Positions 16,546 through 25,065 of a DNA stretch of 64,000 nucleotides are shown here, in pieces. The notes below the pieces were generated by a model. It did no database searches. It had not been told where the DNA came from and saw nothing but the letters and a program-made list of their open reading frames with translations. This stretch comes from Methylocystis sp. IM3 (lineage in GTDB: Bacteria > Pseudomonadota > Alphaproteobacteria > Rhizobiales > Beijerinckiaceae): positions 2,834,501 to 2,898,500 of the forward strand of contig NZ_JBBPBZ010000002.1 of assembly GCF_038070105.1 (NCBI RefSeq), written 5' to 3'. Each line of letters opens with the position of its first letter. The first letter of the stretch is position 1. The position numbers and the translations under genes were made by a program.

Positions 16546-17370
16546 ATGCCCCTTTCCGAATCCGATCTCTCCGCCTTCCTGTCTCGCCTCGAGGATGTCG
16601 CGCGCGAAGCCGGCGACATCGCCATGGCTTATTTCAGGCGCGGCGCGCGCACGGCGGCGGCCATTTCCTACAAGGGCGGCGGCTCGCCGGTCACGGAGGC
16701 GGATTTCGCCGTCGACCGCTTCCTTTTCGAGCGGATGCGCCGCCTTGCGCCCCAGGCCGGCTGGCTTTCGGAAGAGACCGCCGACACCGACGCGCGGCTG
16801 TCGCGCGAGAGCATCGTCATCGTCGATCCCATCGACGGCACCAACGCCTTCACGCAGGGCGACGAACGCTGGGCGGTCTCCATCGCGCTCATCGAAAGCG
16901 GCCGACCCACGGCCGGCGTCGTCCACGCCCCCGCGCGGGGGGAGACCTTCACGGCCGCGCGCGGGCTGGGGGCCTTTCTGAACGGCGAGCGGCTCGACCC
17001 GCCGGCGCGGGAATCGCTTTCCGGCGCGCTGGCGATCGCGCCGCGGCCGCTTCACGCGCGCCTTTCCGAACTGCCGCAGAACATCGGGCTTGCGCCGCGC
17101 ACGCCCTCCCTTGCGCTCCGGCTCGTCGACATCGCCGCCGGCCGCCATGATCTCGTCATCTCCTCGCCGAACGCCCGGGACTGGGACATCGCCGCCGCCG
17201 ACGTGATTCTCTGCGAGGCCGGCGTCGCGCTCGCGGAGGTGGAGGGCGGCGCCCTCACCTACAATCGCAGTTCGTCGAAGCGCGGCATGCTGGTCGCCGC
17301 GCCCAAGCCCCTCATCGAGGAAACCCTCGCCATCGCCCGGACCGTTTCGAAAGGAATAAACTGGTCATGA
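16546..17370 (+). CDS. cysQ: 3'(2'),5'-bisphosphate nucleotidase / inositol-monophosphatase family (CysQ)
   Basis: Mg-dependent, Li-sensitive phosphatase of 274 residues that in CysQ proteins removes the 3'-phosphate from PAP(S). The metal-binding motifs are SEETADT (the Glu pair), VDPIDGTNAFTQG and the C-terminal WDIAAADVILCEAG. The start at 16546 gives the usual family N-terminus with VAREAGDIAMAYFRRG. The stop overlaps the DUF4170 gene start by 4 bases. In Hyphomicrobiales this gene regularly heads the lipid A/Kdo cluster found here, which does not by itself prove a lipid role. Confidence 0.9.
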   Translation: MPLSESDLSAFLSRLEDVAREAGDIAMAYFRRGARTAAAISYKGGGSPVTEADFAVDRFLFERMRRLAPQAGWLSEETADTDARLSRESIVIVDPIDGTNAFTQGDERWAVSIALIESGRPTAGVVHAPARGETFTAARGLGAFLNGERLDPPARESLSGALAIAPRPLHARLSELPQNIGLAPRTPSLALRLVDIAAGRHDLVISSPNARDWDIAAADVILCEAGVALAEVEGGALTYNRSSSKRGMLVAAPKPLIEETLAIARTVSKGINWS

Positions 17371-17621
17371 CAAAGCACGCGACGCCCCCGAAACAGGAAA
17401 AGCAGTTGCTGCATCTCGTCTTCGGCGGCGAGCTCGAGACGCTCGACGGCGTGTCCTTCCGCGACCCGTCGAAGCTCGACATCGTCGGCATCTATCCCGA
17501 CAACGACAGCGCCCTCGCCGCCTGGAAAGCCAAGGCGCAGTCGACCGTGGACAATGCCCATATGCGCTATTTCGTCGTGCATCTCTACAAGCTGCTGGAC
17601 CCGGATCACGACAAGCTCTGA
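17367..17621 (+). CDS. DUF4170 small protein
   Basis: Protein of 84 residues of the DUF4170 family, widespread in Hyphomicrobiales next to LPS genes. Visible conserved patterns are LLHLVFGGELETL, then DIVGIYPDNDSALAAWKAKAQSTVDNAHMRYFVVHLYKLLDPD. It is cytosolic, with no signal or membrane segment. The start overlaps the cysQ stop (ATGA). Function is not established; the fixed genomic neighbourhood is the only clue. Confidence 0.88.
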   Translation: MTKHATPPKQEKQLLHLVFGGELETLDGVSFRDPSKLDIVGIYPDNDSALAAWKAKAQSTVDNAHMRYFVVHLYKLLDPDHDKL

Positions 17622-17768
17622 TATCAGGCAGGCCGCCAGGCGCTTCCAAAATTAAGCCAGCTTTCAAGAGCAATAGAGGGGGCCTTCGGGGAGGGCGCAG
17701 AGAACACTCATCCCGCCGGCGCGCAAGGCCCTGACGCAAGGCGCGGCCAGTTCAAAAGCACGGGGATC

Positions 17769-19046
17769 ATGCCGCTTCTGAAGCTCTATCGACTGGCGAC
17801 GATCGCCTTGACGCCCCTTGCCGGCGCCGCGCTCAACTGGCGCGCGTCGCGGGGCAAGGAAGACCCGGCCCGGCTGGACGAGCGCCTGGGGCTTCCCTCC
17901 CGGGAGCGGCCGCCGGGCCGACTCGTCTGGCTGCATGGCGCGAGCCTCGGCGAGACGCTCTCCCTGCTGCCGCTTGTGGAGCGCTTCATCCAGCGCGGCG
18001 CGGAAGTGCTCGTGACCAGCGGCACGGTCTCCTCCGCGCGCCTTTTGACGGCCAGGCTGCCCGCGGGCTCGTTCCATCAATATCTTCCCCTCGACGCCCC
18101 CGGATTCGTCGATCTGTTCCTCGATTACTGGCGGCCGGACATCGCCATTTTCGCGGAATCAGAGCTGTGGCCGAATATGGTGACGGCGCTGCACGGACGC
18201 GGAATCGCCCTCGTTCTCGCCAACGCCCGAATCTCCCGCCAATCCGCGGAGCGCTGGCGGCGGCTGCCGGGCGCCGCCCGCAAGCTGTTTGGCTCCATTG
18301 ATCTTTGCCTGGCCCAGGACTCCGAAAATGCGGCGCGCCTCATTGCGCTCGGCGCGCCCTGCGTGCGCGTCGCCGGCAATCTCAAATATGACGTGCCCCC
18401 GCCTCCGGCCGACGCCGCCCGGCTGGCCGAATTCAGCGGCGCGGTCGGCGCCCGCCCCGTATGGGCCGCCGTCTCGACCCATGACGGGGAGGAGGAGATC
18501 ATCCTCGCCGCCCATGCCGAGGTCGCCCGCAAGATCCCCTCGATTCTGACCGTCATCGTCCCGCGTCATCGCGAGCGGGGCGCGGCGATCGCGGAACTGG
18601 CGGCGGCGCGCGGTCTGGCCGTCGGCCTGCGCACGCGCGACGGCGAGCCTCGCCGCGACATCGGCGTCTATGTGGCCGATACGGTTGGGGAACTCGGCCT
18701 CGTCTTCCGCAGCGCCGGCGTCGTCTTCATGGGCAAGTCGTTCACGCCGGGCGGGGGGCAGAATCCGATCGAGCCCGCGAAGCTCGGCTGCGCCGTTCTG
18801 TTCGGACCGCATGTCGACAATTTCAGCGAGGTCTATGGTGAACTCGCCGCCGCCAAGGCGGCCGCGCGCGTCAATGACGCGGAGGCGCTGGCGCGGGCGG
18901 TTCATTATCTCCTCGCCGATCCGGCCCGCATGCGGCGCATGGGCCGCGCCGGCGCCGAGACGGTCGAGAAACTCGGCGGCGCCGCGAGAGGCATCATCGC
19001 GGCCGTGGAGCCCTTCCTCGCCCAGGTCGCCATCGCGGGACGATGA
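17769..19046 (+). CDS. waaA: 3-deoxy-D-manno-octulosonic acid (Kdo) transferase
   Basis: Inner-membrane-associated GT30 enzyme that adds Kdo to lipid IVA. The product is 425 residues with one N-terminal hydrophobic segment. Family motifs: VWLHGASLGETLSLLPL (the Glu of this motif is the catalytic base in the family), VTSGTVSSARLL, FAESELWPNM, and the C-terminal donor-binding region MGKSFTPGGGQNPIEPAKLGCAVLFGPH. It is followed by lpxK with a 4-base overlap. A lysophospholipid acyltransferase-like DUF374 gene that commonly sits before waaA in related genomes is not present here. Confidence 0.94.
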   Translation: MPLLKLYRLATIALTPLAGAALNWRASRGKEDPARLDERLGLPSRERPPGRLVWLHGASLGETLSLLPLVERFIQRGAEVLVTSGTVSSARLLTARLPAGSFHQYLPLDAPGFVDLFLDYWRPDIAIFAESELWPNMVTALHGRGIALVLANARISRQSAERWRRLPGAARKLFGSIDLCLAQDSENAARLIALGAPCVRVAGNLKYDVPPPPADAARLAEFSGAVGARPVWAAVSTHDGEEEIILAAHAEVARKIPSILTVIVPRHRERGAAIAELAAARGLAVGLRTRDGEPRRDIGVYVADTVGELGLVFRSAGVVFMGKSFTPGGGQNPIEPAKLGCAVLFGPHVDNFSEVYGELAAAKAAARVNDAEALARAVHYLLADPARMRRMGRAGAETVEKLGGAARGIIAAVEPFLAQVAIAGR

Positions 19047-20041
19047 GCCTGCCGCGCGCGCCCGCCTTCTGGCGTGACGACGGCGTGGCCGCGCGTCTGC
19101 TGGCGCCGCTCGGCGCGCTCACGGGCGCCCTTGCGCAACGGCGGCTGCGACGCGAATCGCCGCGCCCCGCCCTGCCTGCGATCGTGGTTGGCGGGCTGAC
19201 GGCGGGTGGCGACGGCAAGACGCCGACGGCGATTGCGCTCGCGAGGCTGCTTGTCGCAGAGGGAGAGCGCCCGGCTCTTCTGACGCGCGGCTATGGGCGG
19301 CGCGACGCCCGCGCGAGCCCCTTCGCCGTCGACGCGACGGCCAGTCCCGACAGGACGGGCGACGAGGCGCTGCTGCTCGCGCGCCATGGGCTGACCATCG
19401 TCGGGGCGGACCGGGCGACGAGCGCCAAACTCGCGCGGGACATGGGCGCGACCGCGCTGATCCTCGACGACGGCTTCCACAGCCGGCGCATCGCGCCGGA
19501 TTTCTCTTTCCTCGTCGTCGATTCGCACTATGGCGCGGGTAATGGCCGCTGCGCGCCGGCCGGGCCGCTGCGCGCGCCGCTCGCGGCCCAATTCGCAGCC
19601 GCCGACGCGCTGATCGTCATCGGCGACGGTGCGGCCGCCGCAGCCCTCATGGCGACGGCTGAAAAACCGGCGTTCTGGGCAAGGCTGCGCGCGCAGCCCG
19701 CCGCGCAGACATGGAGCGGCCGGCGCGTCGTGGCCTTCGCCGGGATCGGCCGGCCGGAGAAATTCTTCCGCACGCTCGAGAATGTCGGCGCCGAACTCGT
19801 CGCCCGGCGCGCATTCCCGGACCACCATCGCTTCAGCGCGCGCGATCTGGAGCAGCTCGCCACGCTGGCGCGCCGCCACGAGGCGCGACTCGTCACGACG
19901 GAAAAAGACGTTGTCCGCCTGCCCGAGGGCGCGACGGAAGTCGACGTCCTCCCTGTGCGACTCGTCTTCGACGACGCCGACGCCGTGGCTGCGGCGCTCG
20001 CCGCAAGGCTCTCCGCGGCGCGGCTCAGTCGGGTTTCTTGA
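19043..20041 (+). CDS. lpxK: tetraacyldisaccharide 4'-kinase
   Basis: Phosphorylates the 4' position of the lipid A disaccharide at the inner membrane. Protein of 332 residues. The P-loop is VGGLTAGGDGKTPTA, and LLTRGYGRR and the ILDDGFHSRRIAPD segment are diagnostic. The start codon overlaps the waaA stop (ATGA). The 3' end overlaps the convergent DUF2093 gene by 17 bases. Confidence 0.94.
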   Translation: MSLPRAPAFWRDDGVAARLLAPLGALTGALAQRRLRRESPRPALPAIVVGGLTAGGDGKTPTAIALARLLVAEGERPALLTRGYGRRDARASPFAVDATASPDRTGDEALLLARHGLTIVGADRATSAKLARDMGATALILDDGFHSRRIAPDFSFLVVDSHYGAGNGRCAPAGPLRAPLAAQFAAADALIVIGDGAAAAALMATAEKPAFWARLRAQPAAQTWSGRRVVAFAGIGRPEKFFRTLENVGAELVARRAFPDHHRFSARDLEQLATLARRHEARLVTTEKDVVRLPEGATEVDVLPVRLVFDDADAVAAALAARLSAARLSRVS

Positions 20042-20246
20042 GCCCGAGCTTCATCAGCTTGGCGTGCGGGCCGCTGTACGGCTCCTGCAGATCGACGTTC
20101 CAGTAGCGCAGATCCTCGAGCGGGATCGGTTCGCCGGTGACCGCGCAGCGCACATAGGCGCCCGGTTTGCGAACGCGATATTCGCCGTCGAGATATTCGA
20201 CCTCGGCCTCGCCAGCCGGTTGGGGGGTGCGTTCGTAACGGTTCAT
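20025..20246 (-). CDS. DUF2093 small protein
   Basis: Protein of 73 residues of the DUF2093 family: VEYLDGEYRVRKPGAYVRCAVTGEPIPLEDLRYWNVDLQEPY is the family core. There is no signal peptide. The start at 20246 was chosen over an upstream ATG because it gives the family N-terminus. It is encoded opposite to lpxK and overlaps its last 17 bases. DUF2093 genes follow lpxK across Hyphomicrobiales; a function is not known. Confidence 0.88.
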   Translation of the reverse strand: MNRYERTPQPAGEAEVEYLDGEYRVRKPGAYVRCAVTGEPIPLEDLRYWNVDLQEPYSGPHAKLMKLGLKKPD

Positions 20247-20496
20247 CCGAAATCTTCTGTTGAGCCGCCGCGTCAGCGGCTGTCCCGTCAGCCGTCGAAG
20301 CGACCTGATGATCGACCACATGGGCGATACGCCTCCAGCCCGCCGGGCCGCCTTGACGCATATCTACATCCGTCCGGCGTCCAAAGGAAGGTTGAAAAGC
20401 GGCTCTGCCCGCGCTTTCAAGCCCAAACTCTTGTTTCATGGCTGTTTCGCGCCTAGCCTTGTCATGAGTGCCGATTGATTCGTCTGAGTCAGCTTC

Positions 20497-20518
20497 CGCG
20501 AACGCTGTCAAGTTCGCG
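20497..20518. promoter_or_regulatory. inverted repeat at the DGQHR gene start
   Basis: CGCGAAC (20497-20503) and GTTCGCG (20512-20518) form an exact 7-bp inverted repeat around an 8-base spacer, ending 5 bases before the first ATG. As RNA it could sequester the translation start; as DNA it could be an operator. A second in-frame ATG at 20539 has GAGGAT ahead of it and escapes the hairpin. Confidence 0.45.
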
Positions 20519-20523
20519 CTGCG

Positions 20524-21612
20524 ATGAGGATCACAGACATGGATCGGGACACGCTGGGCGATCTCGCCGATTCCTCCCCCTTTCGTGAGAACGACGCCGC
20601 CCTTTCCACGGCCCGCGAGGCAGGCGCAAGTGTAGAGACGATCTGCGAAAAGGGGCTCGTCGTCACACAGGGCAAGCATCGTTTCTATTCGCTTGTCCTT
20701 CCGAGCGACCTCCTGGCGGCGACCTGTATGGTGGAGCCGCGTATCGAAAACCCGATCGACGGCTTTCAGCGCCTGCTCGACGAACGCCGGGCCAAATCCA
20801 TTGCCCGCTATATCGACGCGGGCTTCGGCACCGTGCCGGGAGCGGTGGTTCTGTCCGCGCAGGCGCGGGCGCATCTGACCTATGACAAGGACAAAGGCGC
20901 GCTTACCTTCCGCAAGGACAGAAAGGCCTTTCTCATCATCGACGGCCAGCATCGCATCTATGGGTTCCGGCTCGCCAAATCCTCGGTGAGCGTGCCTGTC
21001 GTCATCTACAACAGGCTCACCCGGGCCCAGGAATGCCGCCTGTTCATGGACATCAACACCAAGCAGCGGCCCGTTCCAAACGAGCTGCTGCTCGACATAC
21101 GCCGTCTTTCCGAGGTCGAAACGGAAACGGAGGCGCTGCTCCACAATGTCTTCGACCTCTTTCACGCGCGCAAGGACAGCGCGCTCGCGGGCCTGCTCAG
21201 CCCGGCCGAGCGCAAGAAAGGCATGATCTCGCGCGTCACCTTCAACGCCGCCCTGCGCTCCATCAAGAGCGCCTTCGTGGGCGCGCCGCCCGAGGAGGTC
21301 TATGCCGCGCTCAACGCCTATCTGCGCGCCTGCCGCCACGGACTGGGGCTGCACGGCATCGACGATAACATCGCAAATCCGGCGCTGTTCAAGGCGCTTA
21401 TGCTGCTGTTCACCAATGTGGCAGAGCGCGTCGCCGACCGGCATGGCGGAAAATATACGGTCGGCAATTTTGAAGAAGTCGTCATTCCCTTCTTCCGGCG
21501 TCTCAAGAAAAGCGACTTGCCGCGCGCGGGGATGACGCATACCGCCCTGTACGAACATTACAGCAAGGCGCTCAGCGCCGGCTTTCTGCTCAAACAATGG
21601 CTCTTCGCCTGA
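20524..21612 (+). CDS. DGQHR-domain protein (DndB-like), orphan
   Basis: Protein of 362 residues of the DGQHR family, to which DndB of DNA phosphorothioation systems belongs. The signature IDGQHRIYGFRLA is at about residues 139-151, followed by RLFMDINTKQRPVPNELLLDI, also typical. The N-terminal half contains the conserved YSLVLPSDLLA strand and the DGFQRLLDERRAKSIARYID helix. No dndCDE, dpt or restriction genes are nearby. A start at the second ATG (20539), which has a better ribosome-binding site, is possible. Related orphan DGQHR proteins occur in defence and mobile contexts, so accessory function is plausible but unproven. Confidence 0.85.
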   Translation: MRITDMDRDTLGDLADSSPFRENDAALSTAREAGASVETICEKGLVVTQGKHRFYSLVLPSDLLAATCMVEPRIENPIDGFQRLLDERRAKSIARYIDAGFGTVPGAVVLSAQARAHLTYDKDKGALTFRKDRKAFLIIDGQHRIYGFRLAKSSVSVPVVIYNRLTRAQECRLFMDINTKQRPVPNELLLDIRRLSEVETETEALLHNVFDLFHARKDSALAGLLSPAERKKGMISRVTFNAALRSIKSAFVGAPPEEVYAALNAYLRACRHGLGLHGIDDNIANPALFKALMLLFTNVAERVADRHGGKYTVGNFEEVVIPFFRRLKKSDLPRAGMTHTALYEHYSKALSAGFLLKQWLFA

Positions 21613-21641
21613 TCCGCCTGGGCGGCGCCGCGGCGCCAGAA

Positions 21642-21661
21642 AATACCCGGTTTCGGGTATT
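21642..21661. other. hairpin downstream of the DGQHR gene
   Basis: AATACCCG / CGGGTATT, an exact 8-bp stem with the 4-base loop GTTT, 29 bases past the DGQHR stop. A GC palindrome (GGCGCCGCGGCGCC, 21624-21637) immediately precedes it. There is no T run, so a rho-independent terminator is uncertain; it may still end or protect the transcript. A smaller repeat TTCTTG/CAAGAA lies at 21773-21787 ahead of the next gene. Confidence 0.45.
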
Positions 21662-21833
21662 GCGGAGTCGGGGTGGATGGCAGCTACTATCCACTCAGAT
21701 CAATTTCGCCGGATTACGGAGCCATCGCTTACGGCGACCCCCGCGCTTTCAACGGGGATGCGCGCCGGTAAATTCTTGACGCAAGAACTTTTTCACTCAC
21801 CAGGCATCGCGCAGACCACCCCGAGCGACCTTT

Positions 21834-22154
21834 ATGGATAAAGCCGACCAAGATGAACGCCTTTCGCCTTCGAGAAGAAAATATCCCGGCCGCATCGGCG
21901 TCGAGCTGACTCTCGCGCGGTTGTTGAGCAACCTCTTCGACGACGCCACGCAGAGCCCCAACCTCACGCTCGCCAGACATGCGCTCGGGACGGCGGCCGA
22001 TGGCGCGGCTGAAACCATGATGCTGCTTTATTTTCTAGAGGAACCTTGCATCAAGCCGCTGGTGCTGGCCGCAATGCGAATCCCGGCGCAGGAAAGAAAG
22101 CGCATTCTGCACGAGTTAGCCGATTTCGGACGGCAGGCTGCTAACCGGGGATGA
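21834..22154 (+). CDS. hypothetical protein (106 aa)
   Basis: No family recognised. It is a soluble, mostly helical protein: a basic N-terminal stretch (SPSRRKYPGRIG), then amphipathic helices with many Leu/Ala (VELTLARLLSNLFDDATQSP, AAETMMLLYFLEEP) and a basic C-terminal helix. There is no signal peptide or membrane segment. It lies between the DGQHR gene and the LuxR-type regulator and overlaps the 3' end of the latter by 14 bases. An inverted repeat at 21773-21787 precedes it. Its codon use fits the genome, so it is probably real. Confidence 0.55.
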   Translation: MDKADQDERLSPSRRKYPGRIGVELTLARLLSNLFDDATQSPNLTLARHALGTAADGAAETMMLLYFLEEPCIKPLVLAAMRIPAQERKRILHELADFGRQAANRG

Positions 22155-22875
22155 GCCCCGCCCGCAAGGCGACGGCAATGGCCTCCGCCTTGTTTTGCGC
22201 CGATAGTTTCTTGATGATGTTTTTCATATGCGTTGCGACAGTCTCTTCCGAGAGAAAGAGAATGTCGGCCACTTGCCGGTTCGTCTTGCCGAAGGCGCTC
22301 CACAGCAATATCTCGCGCTCGCGCTTCGTCAGTGACGGGACGCTGATCGCGCTCCCTCTGGCGATCGATTTCAGCCTGTTGAATGCATAGAGGCAAAAGA
22401 GATGCAGGTTTCGCATGTCGGACGGATTTAGCGTCCCTGCTTTTCCGCTGAGTGAGACGCCCGCCTCGAGCCCGTTGACCCCATGGACGGGAAAGCACAC
22501 GCCATTGATCAATCCATGCTCTTCCGCCCTTCGCATGAGTGCATGTTCGGGCGAATCGCGCTCGAGCTGAGAAATGACCTCGATCCAGAAAAAAGGCTCG
22601 GGGGCGACGGCGCACCGCCTCGCGATGGGGTCGATCTCGATATAGTTCGACGCGAAATAAATATTCCGCCAGGCGTCCGGCACATGTGCGACAATGAGCA
22701 GATCCGCCAGACTTTCTCCATTTCCCGGGATTCCGCTGATGACGAAAAAGCGGTAGCCAATTTCGGAAACGACTTCGAGAAAGACGCGCTCGAACTCCCT
22801 CGCCGATTTGGTCGCCTTGATCCGGGCGAGGGCTTCCGAAGCCTTGTCGAAGCTGAATGCGCCAGAGTGAGTCAT
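22141..22875 (-). CDS. LuxR-family AHL-type regulator (solo)
   Basis: Protein of 244 residues with an N-terminal autoinducer-binding domain (about 18-165) and a C-terminal LuxR helix-turn-helix (about 178-240). By spacing, all five ligand-pocket residues conserved in TraR/LuxR are present: Trp69, Tyr73, Asp82, Trp97, Gly125. So are the DNA-binding-domain residues Glu186, Leu190 and Gly196. It should therefore bind an acyl-homoserine lactone or a close mimic. No luxI-type synthase is in the window, hence a solo here. It follows the glycosyltransferase gene by 10 bases on the same strand, which suggests a shared transcript. Confidence 0.9.
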   Translation of the reverse strand: MTHSGAFSFDKASEALARIKATKSAREFERVFLEVVSEIGYRFFVISGIPGNGESLADLLIVAHVPDAWRNIYFASNYIEIDPIARRCAVAPEPFFWIEVISQLERDSPEHALMRRAEEHGLINGVCFPVHGVNGLEAGVSLSGKAGTLNPSDMRNLHLFCLYAFNRLKSIARGSAISVPSLTKREREILLWSAFGKTNRQVADILFLSEETVATHMKNIIKKLSAQNKAEAIAVALRAGLIPG

Positions 22876-22885
22876 GCGGTAAGGC

Positions 22886-24958
22886 TCACAGGAAGCGTGG
22901 CGCGGCGCAGCTCGCCCCCTCGTCCGGGTCTATCAAATTCCAGCAGGAGTCGGAGAACGTCGCCGCCTCGAAATCGAGCGGAACCGCGGCGCCGGAAGCC
23001 GCCTCGTTCGCCGCTTCATCGCAGGGGCCGCGCCGGGTGAGCCCATGTTCGGTCTTTTCCCAATGGAACGGCCGACGCCAGAGCTCGAAAAAGGCCTGCC
23101 AGCAGGCGAGGCTCAACATCGAGAGCCATAGCGGCAGGAACATCAATGCGCCGAGGGAGCCCGTAAACCCGCGACGCCGCGCGCCCATCAGCAATGGCAG
23201 GATCAGCGACAAAAGGCCCGAGGCCGCGACGAAAATCCATAACCCGACGGCGGCGGCCTCCAGAGCCTCATGGGGAGACAGCAGCTGGCCAAAAAGCGCG
23301 TCGTGAAGAAGACGGCAGATGACCAGCGGCCCGAACAGGGGGCCCAGAATCCCTCCCGCGAACAGACCCAGGACGGCGAGGGCGCCACGGGGCCCGAGAT
23401 CGTCGAGAAACCGCGCGGGGTGGCGGCAGTGAACGATGGCCGTCTGCATCCAGCCTTTCAACCAGCGTGTGCGCTGTTTCACCAGCGCCCGGAAGGTCGC
23501 GGGCGCCTCCTCGAAAGTCTCGGAGTCGAACATGCGCACCGCATAGCCGTCCCGAATGAGACGCAGCCCGAGATCGGCGTCCTCCGTGACGTTGTAGGCG
23601 TCCCAGAAGCCGATTGCGCGGAGCGCGGCGAGCCTGAAATGATTGGACGTGCCGCCCAGAAAGAGCGGCAGCCCAAGCGCCGCCAGCCCCTTGTTGACGA
23701 CGTCGAAAAGCGCGGCGTATTCGAGCGCGAATAGGCGCGTCATCCAGTTCAGTCCGCCATTGTCGATGACGAGGCTCGCCTGGAGGCAGGCGACCTCCTC
23801 CGGCGCGGCGTCGAAAAGCGCGGCGGCACGGCGCAGCTGGCGCGCCTCGGGCAGGTCTTCCGCATCGAAGACGGCGACAAGCGACCCCCGCGCGAGCGGC
23901 ATGGCGATATTGAGCGCGCGCGGCTTCGTCCGCGGCGCCCCATCGGGCGCGACCACGATCTCATGCGGCGTGCGCGGCGGATGCGCCCGCAAGGCGGCGA
24001 TCGTGGCCGCGTCGTCCTGCTCGACGACGAATTTTACGTCGAGCTTGGCGCGCGGATAGTCGAGCCGGTCGATCGCGCGGGCGAGTTGTCGCGCGACGGC
24101 CGCCTCCCTGTAGAGGGCGATCACCACCGTATAGACGGGCAGCCGGGAGTCATCGATGGGCGAGGCGTCGTCCCTTGCTCCGACGCTCGCCCAGCATGCG
24201 GAGAGACGCAGCATGATTCCCGCCAGAAAGGCGGCGGCGAGAAGGAAGGCGGCGGCAAGGTGAACACCCTCCCAGGGTGCGAAAAGGCAAGCGACAAGCC
24301 CGAAGAGAACGGCGGTCCCGACAGCGAGAGGGCCTCGCTGCAACGCGCTGCGGACACAGAGCCGCGGATCGGCGCGCTCGGCCGAGAGGCTCGCGGCCCG
24401 GCAGACCTCGTCCGCCCGCGCGCCGCGCAGCGCCCGAACGAAGCGTTCGCGCGTCGTCAGCGCGAATAGCGGCCGTCCGCGGGCGATGCGCGCCGCGCTC
24501 ATCAACCGGAAAATCTCGGTTCCCGCGGGAGCGAGCAGCCACCGCAGTCCGTCGCGGCCGTCGCGGCCGTCGCGGAAAGGGACATAGCCGCATTCGGCGG
24601 CGCCGGCGACGCCGGACGGAAGCTCGATCTCGTCCTCGATGAAATCCACGCCCAGATGATCCGCAAGGGCGCGATAGAAGACCCCCTCCGTCACGAGCCC
24701 CTCGGCAAGCAGCGCGGCGTCCGCCGAGACGCCTTGCCGCCGCGCCAGCGCCGTCGCGTAATGGAGCGCCTCCAACGGCACGCCATACCTGGCCAGAAAG
24801 GCGATCTCGACGGCGGGCGGGCGCGGCGAGGTCTCGGCGCGCCCCGCGCCGCGCCGGGTCGAGGCGGCGGGCGCGCCCGGGCGCCGCGTCTTGCGCCCCT
24901 CCTCCCGGAGGCGGGGAGACGGATCGGCGTAATAAGGGTCGACCGACGCCTCGGACAT
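22886..24958 (-). CDS. membrane GT2 glycosyltransferase with N-terminal GspE/MshE-like domain
   Basis: Protein of 690 residues. The N-terminal part (about 50-195) resembles the GspE/MshE N-domain fused to many rhizobial polysaccharide synthases. Two membrane helices follow (about 210-255), then a cytosolic GT2 domain (about 275-510) with FDAEDLPE (DxD region), VTEDADLG (TED) and KQRTRWLKGW (QxxRW), then further membrane helices. This is the architecture of processive, cellulose-synthase-like enzymes, so it probably makes or exports a polysaccharide. It is divergent from a solute-binding-protein gene and cotranscribed with a LuxR solo. The sugar product cannot be read from sequence. Confidence 0.87.
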   Translation of the reverse strand: MSEASVDPYYADPSPRLREEGRKTRRPGAPAASTRRGAGRAETSPRPPAVEIAFLARYGVPLEALHYATALARRQGVSADAALLAEGLVTEGVFYRALADHLGVDFIEDEIELPSGVAGAAECGYVPFRDGRDGRDGLRWLLAPAGTEIFRLMSAARIARGRPLFALTTRERFVRALRGARADEVCRAASLSAERADPRLCVRSALQRGPLAVGTAVLFGLVACLFAPWEGVHLAAAFLLAAAFLAGIMLRLSACWASVGARDDASPIDDSRLPVYTVVIALYREAAVARQLARAIDRLDYPRAKLDVKFVVEQDDAATIAALRAHPPRTPHEIVVAPDGAPRTKPRALNIAMPLARGSLVAVFDAEDLPEARQLRRAAALFDAAPEEVACLQASLVIDNGGLNWMTRLFALEYAALFDVVNKGLAALGLPLFLGGTSNHFRLAALRAIGFWDAYNVTEDADLGLRLIRDGYAVRMFDSETFEEAPATFRALVKQRTRWLKGWMQTAIVHCRHPARFLDDLGPRGALAVLGLFAGGILGPLFGPLVICRLLHDALFGQLLSPHEALEAAAVGLWIFVAASGLLSLILPLLMGARRRGFTGSLGALMFLPLWLSMLSLACWQAFFELWRRPFHWEKTEHGLTRRGPCDEAANEAASGAAVPLDFEAATFSDSCWNLIDPDEGASCAAPRFL

Positions 24959-25065
24959 GAATTAAAACTCACTGAGGGAAGCCGCTTAGACTTGACTATT
25001 GGTCGCCGGCGGTTTTCCTGCAAGCAACCAAAGGTTGGGTTTTCGCTTATCCCCAGGGAGCGCCC

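Noticed and set aside
19528..21597. Minus-strand open frame of 689 codons spanning lpxK, DUF2093 and the DGQHR gene.
   Set aside because: It runs antisense to two well-supported genes and shows no domain; a GC-rich shadow frame.
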